In this document: piece by piece, positions 18,740 through 27,770 of the stretch
Layout: each line of letters opens with the position of its first letter
How positions within the stretch are numbered: position 1 is the stretch's first letter
Source: Marivita lacus
GTDB lineage: Bacteria > Pseudomonadota > Alphaproteobacteria > Rhodobacterales > Rhodobacteraceae
Assembly (NCBI RefSeq): GCF_014637725.1
Contig: NZ_BMFC01000001.1
Coordinates: forward strand, 870,632 to 934,631
Direction: 5' to 3'
DNA: 64,000 bases
Notes under the pieces: model-generated
What the model saw: only the letters and a program-made list of their open reading frames with translations
Databases searched by the model: none
Told to the model about the DNA's origin: nothing
Translations under genes and position numbers: made by a program

Positions 18740-19708
18740 TTACTTGTATTCGATGATGCGCATTTGCGCGTGGCTCAGACGCCGCCAGTGAAAGCGGATC
18801 ATGCCAAGGACATTCGGAAACTTGGACAGTGTGAGGAAAACCGCGTGCGCGCGCGCCTCTTGGTCGGGCAGACCTTCGGCCTTCAACCCGCGCATCGTTT
18901 TCCAGTAGGACAGTGCATAAAGCCCTATCGCGAGGACCGGCACAACCGGCGACACAAACGCTCCGACAAATGCGATCACAGGCAGGATCACACCGTAGAC
19001 CCAGCCGCGCTGACGTTCACGCACGAAATACTCCGGATGCATGTGCCCGACCTGGGCAAACCCGTGCCCGGTGCGTTCGGCGCGTTTCCACCATTGCGCG
19101 AACCGCGTCATGTTCGCGTCATGCCCGGCCATTGGTTCCGCGATCCGCACCAGCCGCCACCCGGCCTTGCGCAACCGTGTGCAGAACTCGTCATCTTCGG
19201 CGGCGATCACCTTTGGATTGAACCCGCCCACCTTTTCAAAGGCACCGACGCGCACCATCATGTTGCCCGGACAGGTCAGGATCTCGCCCGCCGGGCGCGA
19301 CCATTCCACGTCGAACATCTGGTTGAACACACTCGCATCGCGCCGCATCTCGCGCTGTTGCCCGGTGACCAGCGCCAGCCCGTCCTCGGAGCGCAACCGC
19401 GCCTCGGCTTGTGCCAGCCAGCCCTCGGCCATGATGCAATCACCATCGAGGAACTGCACCACGTCAGGCGGCGTGTCCTGCGCCATCAGTGCCGTGAACC
19501 CCTCGTTGCGGGCGCGGGCTGCGGTAAACGGAACCGACATGTCCAGCCTGACAACGATGGCACCGGCCTGTTCAGCATTGGCAACACTCTGGTCACTTGA
19601 CCCGCTGTCCACATAGACCATGCGCCGCGCCTGCGGCGCGACAGAGGCCAGCGACGCGACCAGCTTGTCGCCTTCATTGCGGCCGATCAGGACGACATCC
19701 ACGCTCAT
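18740..19708 (-). CDS. Family 2 glycosyltransferase
   Basis: 322 residues. It starts MSVDVVLIGRNEG, with DSGSSD in the nucleotide-sugar site, the FLDGDC metal-binding motif, and EDDEFCTRLRKAG near the catalytic base. Hydrophobic segments at the C-terminus probably anchor it in the inner membrane. The start is set by an ATGA overlap with the upstream GT4 stop; a longer upstream frame exists but runs through the GT4 gene. It should transfer a sugar onto a lipid-linked intermediate of the local polysaccharide. Specificity cannot be inferred. Confidence 0.88.
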   Translation of the reverse strand: MSVDVVLIGRNEGDKLVASLASVAPQARRMVYVDSGSSDQSVANAEQAGAIVVRLDMSVPFTAARARNEGFTALMAQDTPPDVVQFLDGDCIMAEGWLAQAEARLRSEDGLALVTGQQREMRRDASVFNQMFDVEWSRPAGEILTCPGNMMVRVGAFEKVGGFNPKVIAAEDDEFCTRLRKAGWRLVRIAEPMAGHDANMTRFAQWWKRAERTGHGFAQVGHMHPEYFVRERQRGWVYGVILPVIAFVGAFVSPVVPVLAIGLYALSYWKTMRGLKAEGLPDQEARAHAVFLTLSKFPNVLGMIRFHWRRLSHAQMRIIEYK

Positions 19709-20961
19709 GATGCAGCCTCCGCCTCGGGTCGCAAGCCGGGTGTGGCGCGTCCCTCGGTATAGGTGGTGATCAGTTCCGACAACCACCGTGCTTCTCGCGC
19801 AGCATCGTATTCCGCGACCACCTTGGCACGGCCTGCAGCACCGTAAGCCTTGCGCAACTCCGCATCCGACAACAGCCTGTCCAGCGCGTCCGCAAAGGCG
19901 CTCACGTCACCGGGCGCCACCACCCTGCCACTCACGCCGTCCTCGACCAGTTCCGGCACCCCTGCAATCCGCGTGGTCAGCACCGGCACCTGCGATGCCA
20001 TCGCTTCCATGAGCACAACAGGCACACCCTCGGCAAAGCTGGGCAGGACAAACACATCCGTCTGGGCCAATTCCTCGGCCACTTCGGCCTGTGACTTGTA
20101 GCCCAGAAACACCACACGGTCCTGCAGGCCGCGTCGGGTGACCTCGGCCTCAAGCGCCTTGCGGTCAGGCCCGTCACCGACAAGGCGCAGGCTGAGGTCT
20201 GGGTATGTGCTGGCCAATCGCGCCACGGCGTCGATCAGGATCGGCACACCCTTGACGCCCGCCAGCCGTCCGACAAAGAGCGCCCGCAAGCCGGTTCGAA
20301 CCGGCTTGGGCGCATACCGCGACGGGTCCACACCGCAATGAACGATATGCAGCTTGTGCCAATGTTGCGCGTCGGCAAAGCACATGAGCTGCGAACGGCA
20401 GAAATGGCTGATACAGGCGACAAACGCGGCCCGTACCGCCTTTTCGTCGATGCGCCAGTGGTGCGGCTCGAAAAAGATGTCCGGCCCGTGGATGGTAAAG
20501 CTCCAGCGCAGCCCTGACAGCGCGCCCACGAGCATCGCCACGGTACAAGATGCCTTGGCGATATGGTTGTGCAAATGGGTCACACCCTCATCGGACAGTT
20601 TCGCGGCCAGAACTCCCGCCTCGACGAAATAGATCAGGTTGTAAAGCCGTCCCTTGATGCCCTTGGGAGCGCTGCGCCACGCCAGCGACAGCGCCGACAA
20701 GTAACGTCCCGGGGTCTTCATCCAGCGCAGATGGGCCTTGAGCGTCACAGCCGGATTGCGCAGGGCATCCAGCACCTTGAACGTGCGCGCATGCTCCTCG
20801 CGCTGTTCTGGCCCGACCAGATGTTCGGCCCCCGTGGTGCGGATCGAACAGGTCAGAACCTCGTGCCCCAGCGCGCGCAGGTTCGCCACCTCACGTTGGA
20901 TGAACGTGTCGCTGGCGCGGGGGTATTCGCCCGTCAGGTATGCGATCTTGGGCAGGCTCAT
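19705..20961 (-). CDS. Family 4 (GT-B) glycosyltransferase, WcaL-like
   Basis: 418 residues with two Rossmann-like halves. The N-terminal half begins KIAYLTGEYPRASDTFI, typical of colanic-acid WcaL/AmsK-type enzymes. The C-terminal half carries the retaining GT4 E-x7-E motif in FAEGVPVVLMEAM. It should be cytoplasmic or peripheral to the membrane. Its start overlaps the upstream SDR stop (ATGA), and its stop overlaps the next GT2 start, so the operon is tightly coupled. It probably adds one sugar of the repeat unit. Confidence 0.9.
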   Translation of the reverse strand: MSLPKIAYLTGEYPRASDTFIQREVANLRALGHEVLTCSIRTTGAEHLVGPEQREEHARTFKVLDALRNPAVTLKAHLRWMKTPGRYLSALSLAWRSAPKGIKGRLYNLIYFVEAGVLAAKLSDEGVTHLHNHIAKASCTVAMLVGALSGLRWSFTIHGPDIFFEPHHWRIDEKAVRAAFVACISHFCRSQLMCFADAQHWHKLHIVHCGVDPSRYAPKPVRTGLRALFVGRLAGVKGVPILIDAVARLASTYPDLSLRLVGDGPDRKALEAEVTRRGLQDRVVFLGYKSQAEVAEELAQTDVFVLPSFAEGVPVVLMEAMASQVPVLTTRIAGVPELVEDGVSGRVVAPGDVSAFADALDRLLSDAELRKAYGAAGRAKVVAEYDAAREARWLSELITTYTEGRATPGLRPEAEAAS

Positions 20962-21890
20962 GTTGCGGTGTCCCAGAGCGGGGGCGGTTCGGGCAGATCA
21001 AGCCCGATCGGAGGCTGAAACCGGTATGTCATTGGCAGCAGCCGTTGACGCAGGACCGGCGCGCGCAAAAGGCCCGGCAGCTTTGACGCAACCGGGCGCA
21101 GCATATTGGCAACAGTCCAGAGACCCCGCCAGGGCAGCGGCGCAACTGCCTTGGGCCAGCCGGTCTGTTGCAGAGCCGAAATCACCGCGCCGCGGGTCGG
21201 AAGCGCCGGATCGACAAGGGTGAAAGTGCCATTGACCCGCTGAGTCGTGGCCAGCACCAGGGCCGCGGCACAGCGCGTGACGTGGCACATGGGCAACGGA
21301 TCGTTGGGTGGCGCGCCGAACAGTAGTGGCCCCACGGCAACACCCAGATGCGCGTTCCACAGGTGATCCGCGTCATGGACAATGCCGGGGCGCAGCACGG
21401 TCAGGCTGTTGACTCGCGCAGCACGGGCAAGGGATTCCTGTTGTGCCTTCGCACCCGAATAGGGATCGCGCGCGGTGCTTTGGGTCACCAGCGGTGTGCC
21501 ATCCGTCAATTCTCCGCCGACGGGCACGTGACGGGTGTCATAGACGGCAAGAGAGCTGGCCAGCGTCAGATGGCCGACACCGGCCTCCTGCATCGCCTCG
21601 ATGATCCGCTGCGTGCCACCGATGGTCAGGCGCGCGTGGTCCTGCGGATCGCCCGACATGGCGGCGGCCAGATGAATGACGGCGTCACATCCCTGCATCG
21701 CGTCAACCAGCATCTCCGCATTGTCCTGTACGGTCAGGTCGGTCGAAACGTACGTGATGCCTTCGCGCTCGGGTCCCGCACGACGCTGCACCGCGACGAC
21801 CTCCAGCCCCGCATCACGGGCGGCTTGGACCGTGGCGCGCCCGATGAACCCGGACGCCCCGGTGATCAGGACGCGTGTCACATCGCCCAT
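20958..21890 (-). CDS. NAD-dependent epimerase/dehydratase (extended SDR)
   Basis: 310 residues. It has the Rossmann motif GASGFIG (11-17), the HLAAAMSG segment after strand 4, and Y144/K148 of the YxxxK catalytic pair. The ATG at 21890 gives the natural N-terminus directly before the Rossmann strand and overlaps the preceding Gfo/Idh gene by 13 bases. The open frame further upstream is only the other strand phase of that gene. Likely role: nucleotide-sugar epimerase, dehydratase or reductase for the local polysaccharide. Together with its upstream neighbour it mirrors the two halves of the 702-residue fusion at 16618-18726. Confidence 0.88.
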   Translation of the reverse strand: MGDVTRVLITGASGFIGRATVQAARDAGLEVVAVQRRAGPEREGITYVSTDLTVQDNAEMLVDAMQGCDAVIHLAAAMSGDPQDHARLTIGGTQRIIEAMQEAGVGHLTLASSLAVYDTRHVPVGGELTDGTPLVTQSTARDPYSGAKAQQESLARAARVNSLTVLRPGIVHDADHLWNAHLGVAVGPLLFGAPPNDPLPMCHVTRCAAALVLATTQRVNGTFTLVDPALPTRGAVISALQQTGWPKAVAPLPWRGLWTVANMLRPVASKLPGLLRAPVLRQRLLPMTYRFQPPIGLDLPEPPPLWDTAT

Positions 21891-23005
21891 GGCATCGGCT
21901 CCATCGGATTGCAGCGCGTGGTCATCGCCTGTGCGCCGGAGGTTTCGCCCGCGTTCTGGATCGCGAGGGTCACCTCTGTCATGTGCAGCGCGAAATCGTT
22001 GGACAGGCGGGACGGACGGCCTTGCCGGATCGCATCCAGCATCTCGGTTGGTCCAAGCATGAAGTTCATCGCGGCAGCCCCCCAGCGTTTGACCTTGGGA
22101 TGGGTCGGCTGGGGCAGCTTCAGCCGTTTGGGAAAGGGCGATTCCATCAGGCGGCGGCGGATCGTCATGCGCTTGGCAAAACTCACCTTGGCGGAATTGT
22201 CCCAAGCCGCCTTGCAGGACAACACGCCATCGTTGCCGATGATGCGGATCCGGTGATCGTGCGGCGCGACGATCGAACAGGTCAGGCGGGTCATCGGACC
22301 CTTGTCGAAAAACAACGTCGCCACAGACAGGTCCGGTGCGAACGGCCCGGTGCCTTCCTTGTCGGGGATGGTTTCGGCTGAGGCGGCCACCACGGTGCGC
22401 ACCGATCCGAACCACGAGATCAGCCAGCCCAGATAGTAGCCCGCATGCTCCAGCGTGCAGCCGACGCGGAACTCATCCTCAAAGGGCCAGGGCGCGCCGG
22501 ATTCCGAGAGCCACTTTTTATACGCCGCCTGCGGCACGAACCCGTCGTCCAGTTCGGCATAAATGGCACGTGGCACGCCGGCAACACCAGTGCGAATGGC
22601 GTGACCAAGGGTTTGCGCCGCCTCGCCCAACATGCTGCAGGGTGCGGAGGCCAGCATCAGGTTGGCCGCCTGTGCCTGTGCATGCAACGCCTTGGCGTCG
22701 TCGACGCTCATGGCCAGCGGCTTTTCCGAATAGGTGTGGCAGCCCGCGGCAAGGCAGGCAGAATTCACCTCGAAATGCGCGGAGGGATTTGTCAGGTTGA
22801 GCACGACGCCATCGCGCGGGTGCTGATCCAGAAGCTGCTCCAGCGACGAGACGGAGGGCACATCCCAGAAGGTACAGAACTGCGCAAGCCGTGTGGCATT
22901 CTTGTCATAGACCCCGGCCACGGTGATGCCGTCCATCGCGCGCAGCGACCGCATGTAGAGATCGGCCACGAAACCGCAGCCGATGATCGAGACAACACCG
23001 CTCAT
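21878..23005 (-). CDS. Gfo/Idh/MocA-family oxidoreductase
   Basis: 375 residues. A Rossmann fold begins at SIIGCGFVADLYMRSL and the conserved SEKP motif supplies the catalytic lysine region. The C-terminal half is a beta-sheet substrate domain. The family oxidises or reduces sugar or nucleotide-sugar hydroxyls with NAD(P). It is the promoter-proximal gene of the five-gene minus-strand sugar operon and overlaps the following SDR by 13 bases. The 247-base gap to the divergent WecG-like gene must hold its promoter. I could not fix hexamers there, though AT-rich stretches occur around 23100-23180. Confidence 0.9.
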   Translation of the reverse strand: MSGVVSIIGCGFVADLYMRSLRAMDGITVAGVYDKNATRLAQFCTFWDVPSVSSLEQLLDQHPRDGVVLNLTNPSAHFEVNSACLAAGCHTYSEKPLAMSVDDAKALHAQAQAANLMLASAPCSMLGEAAQTLGHAIRTGVAGVPRAIYAELDDGFVPQAAYKKWLSESGAPWPFEDEFRVGCTLEHAGYYLGWLISWFGSVRTVVAASAETIPDKEGTGPFAPDLSVATLFFDKGPMTRLTCSIVAPHDHRIRIIGNDGVLSCKAAWDNSAKVSFAKRMTIRRRLMESPFPKRLKLPQPTHPKVKRWGAAAMNFMLGPTEMLDAIRQGRPSRLSNDFALHMTEVTLAIQNAGETSGAQAMTTRCNPMEPMPWAM

Positions 23006-23252
23006 GCCGCGACCCTCACAGGACGGCGGACAATACGGTTTCGGATGCGTTTCACAGGCTGCTCATGTGGTTTGTGCGTCTTTTCCGCAGGGCGTAGACC
23101 ATCCAATCATGGTCATAATTCGACAAACGCCGGATTTCTCGTGTGTCTTAGGATAAATTTTGCAGGAATGTCTTGATTTTGCAGCGCCGTGGTCGCGATT
23201 TGGCCGCATGACGCAGGCAGAAATCCCCAAAGTCACGATACAGGAGGCACCG

Positions 23253-24038
23253 ATGCGCTTTTGGGGCCAAGACTTCGATGTGACGGTCAACGTCTCCGAT
23301 TGGGTCGCTCTCGAGCGGCAGATCTCGTCGCGCCTGCGTGCGGGGGACGGGTTTTCACTGGCCACGATCAATTTGGACCATTTGGTAAAATTGCGTCAGG
23401 ACCAGCGGTTTCGGGACGCCTACGCTGCACAAGACCTTGTGGTGGCCGATGGCAACCCGATCGTCTGGATGTCGAAACTGGCCGGGCGGCCGGTGTCTTT
23501 GATCCCCGGCTCTGATGCCATTTTGCCACTGGTGCGGATCGCGGCGGCACATGGCAAGACGCTGGCGCTGGTTGGCAGCACCGATGACACACTCGCCGCT
23601 GCAAAGACCTATCTTGAACGCGAAGTGCCCGGCACGCGGATCGTGGCCACATTGGCCCCGCCGATGGGGTTCGATCCGACAGGCGCTTCGGCGGATGCGG
23701 TTCTGGAGGCGCTGATCGCCTCAAGAGCCGATATCGCCTTCCTTGCGCTGGGCGCGCCCAAACAAGAGCTGTTCGCGGCCTACGGGCGTGGCAAGCTGGA
23801 TCATGTCGGGTTTATCTCGATCGGTGCGGGTCTGGATTTCTTTTCGGGCGCACAGGTGCGGGCGCCGGGATGGGTGCGCGCCATCGCGATGGAATGGCTG
23901 TGGCGGGCGCTGTCGCAGCCCGCGCGCCTGATCCCGCGCTATGCGAGGTGCTTTGCCATCCTGCCAGTCGAACTGGCCCATGCGCTGAAGTTGCGGTGTG
24001 CACAGGTGCCGACGCGAACGGCACCCGAGGGCGAGTAA
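23253..24038 (+). CDS. WecG/TagA/CpsF-family glycosyltransferase
   Basis: 261 residues. Family blocks visible are TINLDHLVKLRQD near the N-terminus, DLVVADGNPIVW, the LVGSTDDT region, ALGAPKQEL, and IGAGLDFFSG. A basic, aromatic C-terminus (WLWRALSQPARLIPRYARC) probably contacts the membrane. A strong AGGAGG lies five bases before the ATG at 23253, so this start is preferred over upstream in-frame ATGs. Members transfer UDP-activated HexNAc or mannosaminuronic-type sugars to lipid-linked acceptors. It is transcribed divergently from the sugar operon and is likely the end of the polysaccharide locus. Confidence 0.9.
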   Translation: MRFWGQDFDVTVNVSDWVALERQISSRLRAGDGFSLATINLDHLVKLRQDQRFRDAYAAQDLVVADGNPIVWMSKLAGRPVSLIPGSDAILPLVRIAAAHGKTLALVGSTDDTLAAAKTYLEREVPGTRIVATLAPPMGFDPTGASADAVLEALIASRADIAFLALGAPKQELFAAYGRGKLDHVGFISIGAGLDFFSGAQVRAPGWVRAIAMEWLWRALSQPARLIPRYARCFAILPVELAHALKLRCAQVPTRTAPEGE

Positions 24039-24045
24039 CGCAGTG

Positions 24046-24684
24046 TCAGTCCAGCCGGTGCACCCGCCCACCCGCCGCGTCTGCGTCGGCGTGATCATGG
24101 GTGACCAGCAGAACAGGCAGCCCGTTCGCGCGTGCCTGCGCAAAAACAAGTTCGCGGATCTTGTCGCGACGTTCCGTGTCGAGCCTGGAAAACGGTTCGT
24201 CCAGAAGCAGCGCCTTTGGACCTGACAGCAGCATCCGCATCAATGAGACCCGCGCCTTTTGCCCACCGGACAGCGTGTCGGGGTCGCGTGCGGCAAAGCC
24301 AGCAAGCCCGATGTCTTCAAGCGCTGCGTCGATCTTGCGTTTGCGCTCTGCCCGGCCCTTGATGCTGGCGCGCAGCCCGAAGGCAAGGTTTTCGCCCACC
24401 GACAGGTGCGGAAACAGCAGGTCGTCCTGAAACAGGATGCCGACATGCCGCGCCTCGGGGGCGAGATCGGTGATGTCGGTGCCGTTCAGCTTTACCTGTC
24501 CCTGCGCCGCGAACCCCGCGTCGAGCGTGCCGATGATGTAGGACAGCAGCGTTGACTTGCCCGATCCGCTGGGGCCCATCACGGTCAGCACCTCGCCGGG
24601 TGCGACATGGTCCGAGATGTCGACCAGCGTGCGCCCATCGCGGCGGATCACCACGCCGTCAAGGGTCAGTCCGGGATCAGGCAT
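24046..24684 (-). CDS. ynjD: YnjD-like ABC transporter ATP-binding protein
   Basis: 212 residues, a compact single ATPase. It has Walker A GPSGSGKST (37-45), a Q-loop in FQDDLLFPHLSV, signature LSGGQ, Walker B ALLLDEPF and switch His in VTHDH. The start at 24684 overlaps the permease stop by 8 bases. It energises import by the fused permease and binding protein encoded just upstream. Length and gene order (binding protein, fused permease, ATPase) match the YnjBCD system of enterobacteria. That system's substrate is not established in general; sulfate or thiamine-type roles have been suggested by similarity only. Confidence 0.88.
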   Translation of the reverse strand: MPDPGLTLDGVVIRRDGRTLVDISDHVAPGEVLTVMGPSGSGKSTLLSYIIGTLDAGFAAQGQVKLNGTDITDLAPEARHVGILFQDDLLFPHLSVGENLAFGLRASIKGRAERKRKIDAALEDIGLAGFAARDPDTLSGGQKARVSLMRMLLSGPKALLLDEPFSRLDTERRDKIRELVFAQARANGLPVLLVTHDHADADAAGGRVHRLD

Positions 24685-26395
24685 GGCGCAGCCCCCTGCG
24701 GTTGCGCCAGAGGATGGCGGGAACGAACAGCGCCAGCGCGAAGGGCAAGAGCGCCAGCGCCGTCTGGCTGAGCGCATAGACGGAAATGACCCGCCGGTCA
24801 CCCCCGGAGGCCAGCGCGACCGCCTCGGTGGTGAGGGTCTGCACCCGTCCTGCGCCTGCCAGAAGCGTTGGCAGGAATTGCCCGATGGACACGGCAAAGC
24901 CCACGGCAGACGCGATCAGGATGGGACGCAGCAGCATCGGCAGACGGACACGCCACAACACCCCGTCACAGCCCGCGCCCAACGCCCGCGCGACACGGCC
25001 ATAGCGTGCATCCCAGGCGCGGAATGGGTCTGCCAGCGACAGGAAGACATAAGGAAGGACAAAGACGATATGCACCGCGATCACCGCGGTCCGGTTGCCG
25101 TCCAGGCCGGTATAAATGGCCAGAGTCTGCAACCCGGTCAGGAAGGCGATCTGCGGCACGATGAGTGGCAGGTAGAGCAGCCAGAGCGCACGGGTGCCGG
25201 GTTTCAGGCCGTGGCGTTCCTCTGCCTCCAGACAGGCGAGTGTGAGCAGCAGGGCGACAAAGGTCGAGACCGACGCGATGATCAGGGTTTCGGTGATGAC
25301 AGGCCAAAGGTTCGTTGTGTGGCGCATCCATGTCCGTGTCGTGAACGTGCCGGGCAGCAGGTCGGGAAAGCTCCAGAACCCGGCAAAGGACCAGACCAGC
25401 AGGCCAAGGATGCCGAGTGCGATGGCGCTGGCGCTCAGGATCGCGGCGGTCAGGGAAAGGGCCTTGATGCTGCGTGTCGCGCCTCCGCGTGTGCCCGTGG
25501 TGACCCAGATGCGCCCCAGACGCGCAACCGCGAATTCTGCCAAGCGCCACAGGATCAACGTGCCGATGACCAGAGCCAGTTGCCAGACAGCCGCAGCCGA
25601 GGCGAGAAAGCGCAGGCTCAGGTCCGGGTCGTTCATCCATTTGAGGATCTGCACCGACAGTGTCGATGGCGTTGTCGGCCCGAGGATCAGGGACACGTCC
25701 ACGACTGTCATGGAGAACGCGAGCACCGCGTAGACCGGCAGCCTGATCTGCGCATAGACGCGGGGGAAGATGGTTTTGAACCACGCCGTAACCGGGGCGT
25801 ATCCCAAGGCCAGAGCGGTGTCGCGGGCCTGTACCGTGCGGATCTGGGTGAGTGCCGCGAGCGTCATCAAGAGCAGGAACGGCACTTCCTTGACCACCAG
25901 CCCCGCGATCAGGGACAGGCCAAGCGGGTCTTGGAGGATCAGCAGGTCCGGCGGTCTGTCCCATCCGGTCAGCCAGGGCGATGTGGCCCGCGCGATCCAT
26001 CCTGACGGTGCGATCAGGAAGGCCAGCCCAAAGGCTGCAGCGGCGTGTGGCACCGACAAGAGCGGCGACAGCATGCGTTCGATGATGCGAAAGGCGCGCG
26101 ATCCGCTCCAGGCGGCGCAGATGAGGGCCACCAGCAGCAGGGACAAGGAGGTTGCCGCGACACCGGTGGTGACGCTCAGAACGCTGGCGCGGGTGATGCC
26201 GGGCCAGTCGAACAGCATGACAAAGGCGGTGAGGGTGATCGCGTCACCGCCAAGCGCCGGCATGTAGCCGAAGGCGGGGCCAATCGTGCCCAAGACACCC
26301 GCCACCACGGGGCCGACCATGATGGCGAGTGTCAGAAACGGAGCCCAGGGCAACAGCCGGGCCCGCGCCGTTGTCGTGTCGCAGCGGGGGGTCAC
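24677..26395 (-). CDS. ynjC: YnjC-like fused ABC transporter permease
   Basis: About 572 residues with roughly twelve membrane segments, arranged as two binding-protein-dependent permease halves in one chain. Each half has an ATPase-coupling loop of the EAA type (for example the stretch with RDTALALG and the one with RVARALGAG). The GTG at 26395, seven bases after the YnjB stop, is the most likely start and gives a short cytoplasmic N-terminus before the first helix. The longer upstream frame overlaps the YnjB gene in another phase. It forms the channel of the importer. A large open frame on the opposite strand here is a GC-phase artefact. Confidence 0.85.
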   Translation of the reverse strand: MTPRCDTTTARARLLPWAPFLTLAIMVGPVVAGVLGTIGPAFGYMPALGGDAITLTAFVMLFDWPGITRASVLSVTTGVAATSLSLLLVALICAAWSGSRAFRIIERMLSPLLSVPHAAAAFGLAFLIAPSGWIARATSPWLTGWDRPPDLLILQDPLGLSLIAGLVVKEVPFLLLMTLAALTQIRTVQARDTALALGYAPVTAWFKTIFPRVYAQIRLPVYAVLAFSMTVVDVSLILGPTTPSTLSVQILKWMNDPDLSLRFLASAAAVWQLALVIGTLILWRLAEFAVARLGRIWVTTGTRGGATRSIKALSLTAAILSASAIALGILGLLVWSFAGFWSFPDLLPGTFTTRTWMRHTTNLWPVITETLIIASVSTFVALLLTLACLEAEERHGLKPGTRALWLLYLPLIVPQIAFLTGLQTLAIYTGLDGNRTAVIAVHIVFVLPYVFLSLADPFRAWDARYGRVARALGAGCDGVLWRVRLPMLLRPILIASAVGFAVSIGQFLPTLLAGAGRVQTLTTEAVALASGGDRRVISVYALSQTALALLPFALALFVPAILWRNRRGLRHA

Positions 26396-26402
26396 GCCCT
26401 GT

Positions 26403-27608
26403 CTACTGGGCGACGCCGTACCGGTCGGTCCAGTCTTCCTCGAGCTTGACCATCCAGCTTGGATGCGGCTCGGACAGGGTGTTACCAAGCTCTTCGGGCG
26501 GCAGCGTGGCGATGCCCAGCTCCAACGCATCGAACCGCGCACGGTCTTCGCCCGACAGCTTTGCGATGTCCAGAACGGTGCCAAGGCCCCAGACTTCGGG
26601 GTCCTGCATCATCGCCTGCGCTTCGGGGGCCATGATGAAATTCGCCAATACCATCGCACCGGCCTTGGCGTTGGCGTTGTAGGGGATGGCGACAAAGCTG
26701 GCATTGCCGATGCTGCCTGCGTCCATGACGAAGCTGCGCACTGTGTTCTGAAGCTGCCCGTTGGCAATCGCGTTGCTGGCCTCGTTCGGGTTGAAGCTGA
26801 TCGCAAGGTCGATCTCGCCATCGGCCATGAGCTGTATCTGGCGGGATTCGTTCTGTGGATAGGCGCGGCCCGAGCGCCAGAGGCTCGGCGTCAGTCCGTC
26901 AAGGAAGGTCCAGAATTCGGCGGTCGCCGCCTCGTAATCCGCCTCGTCAACCGGCGCTTGCAGCACCGATGCGTCGGGGACGAATTCGATCAGCGCCTGC
27001 TTGAGAAAGGTAGACCCGAGGAAATTCGGCGGCTGCGGATAGGTGAAGCGACCCGGATTGGCTGCGGCATAATCGGCCAGTTCTGCCATCGTCGTTGGCG
27101 GATTTTCAATCCGCGCGGTGTCATAGTAGAACACCACTTGCGCCATGCCCCACGGTGCCTCGAGCCCATCGGTGGGAACGGTGAAATCCGAGATCACCGC
27201 CGGTTTGCCCGCAACATCGACATTGGCCCAGCTTGGTGTCTGTTCGACCCAGGGACCGAACAGCAGGTTCTGCCGTTTCATCGCGGCAAAGTTTTCGCCG
27301 TTGATCCAGATCAGATCGACCGCACCGCCCTCGTCCTTGCCGGCGGTCTTTTCCGCCAGCACGCGGGATACGGCATCGGCGGTGTCGGACAGTTTCACAT
27401 GCTCGAGCGTCACGCCGTAGTCTTCCTGAACCCGGTTGCCGATCCACGCGATGAAGCTGTTGATCGTGTCCGATCCGCCCCAGGCGTTCCAATAGACGGT
27501 CTGACCGCGCGCCTCTTCGGTCACTGCGTCCCAGTTCGACGGATCGGGTTCGGCTTGGGCCGAAATGGCGGCAAATGTGGCCAGCGTGGCAGCAAGAAGT
27601 GTCCGCAT
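26403..27608 (-). CDS. ynjB: YnjB-like ABC transporter substrate-binding protein
   Basis: 401 residues. A cleavable signal peptide (cut after A19 in AISAQA) precedes a type II periplasmic binding fold. Early NAWGGSDTINSF and the later WINGENFAAMK are characteristic of the YnjB group. It captures the ligand in the periplasm and delivers it to the fused permease, whose start lies 7 bases after this stop. It heads the minus-strand ynjBCD operon and diverges from a ynjF-like gene, so a shared control region lies in 27609-27770. Confidence 0.9.
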   Translation of the reverse strand: MRTLLAATLATFAAISAQAEPDPSNWDAVTEEARGQTVYWNAWGGSDTINSFIAWIGNRVQEDYGVTLEHVKLSDTADAVSRVLAEKTAGKDEGGAVDLIWINGENFAAMKRQNLLFGPWVEQTPSWANVDVAGKPAVISDFTVPTDGLEAPWGMAQVVFYYDTARIENPPTTMAELADYAAANPGRFTYPQPPNFLGSTFLKQALIEFVPDASVLQAPVDEADYEAATAEFWTFLDGLTPSLWRSGRAYPQNESRQIQLMADGEIDLAISFNPNEASNAIANGQLQNTVRSFVMDAGSIGNASFVAIPYNANAKAGAMVLANFIMAPEAQAMMQDPEVWGLGTVLDIAKLSGEDRARFDALELGIATLPPEELGNTLSEPHPSWMVKLEEDWTDRYGVAQ

Positions 27609-27770
27609 GTCATCATGTCCTTGGTATTTGAGGCAAACGCCTGAGTTCCTAGCTTAAAACCAGCGTTACCCGGTTGTGGTCAAATGACAAACAGGTGTGC
27701 AAGATTTCAGTGTACGCGCTGAGACCGGCCCGCTATGGCGATCACCGACCCTGACGCGCGAGGCCGAACG

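Noticed and set aside
24557-26005. Long open frame (482 codons) on the + strand opposite the YnjC-like gene
   Set aside because: Low-complexity Arg/Gln/Asp-rich translation, no ribosome site, and the opposite strand encodes a clear membrane permease. It is a high-GC phase artefact.
26286-27644. Open frame (452 codons) opposite the YnjB-like gene
   Set aside because: No family motif and it covers the signal peptide and binding domain of a well supported gene on the other strand.
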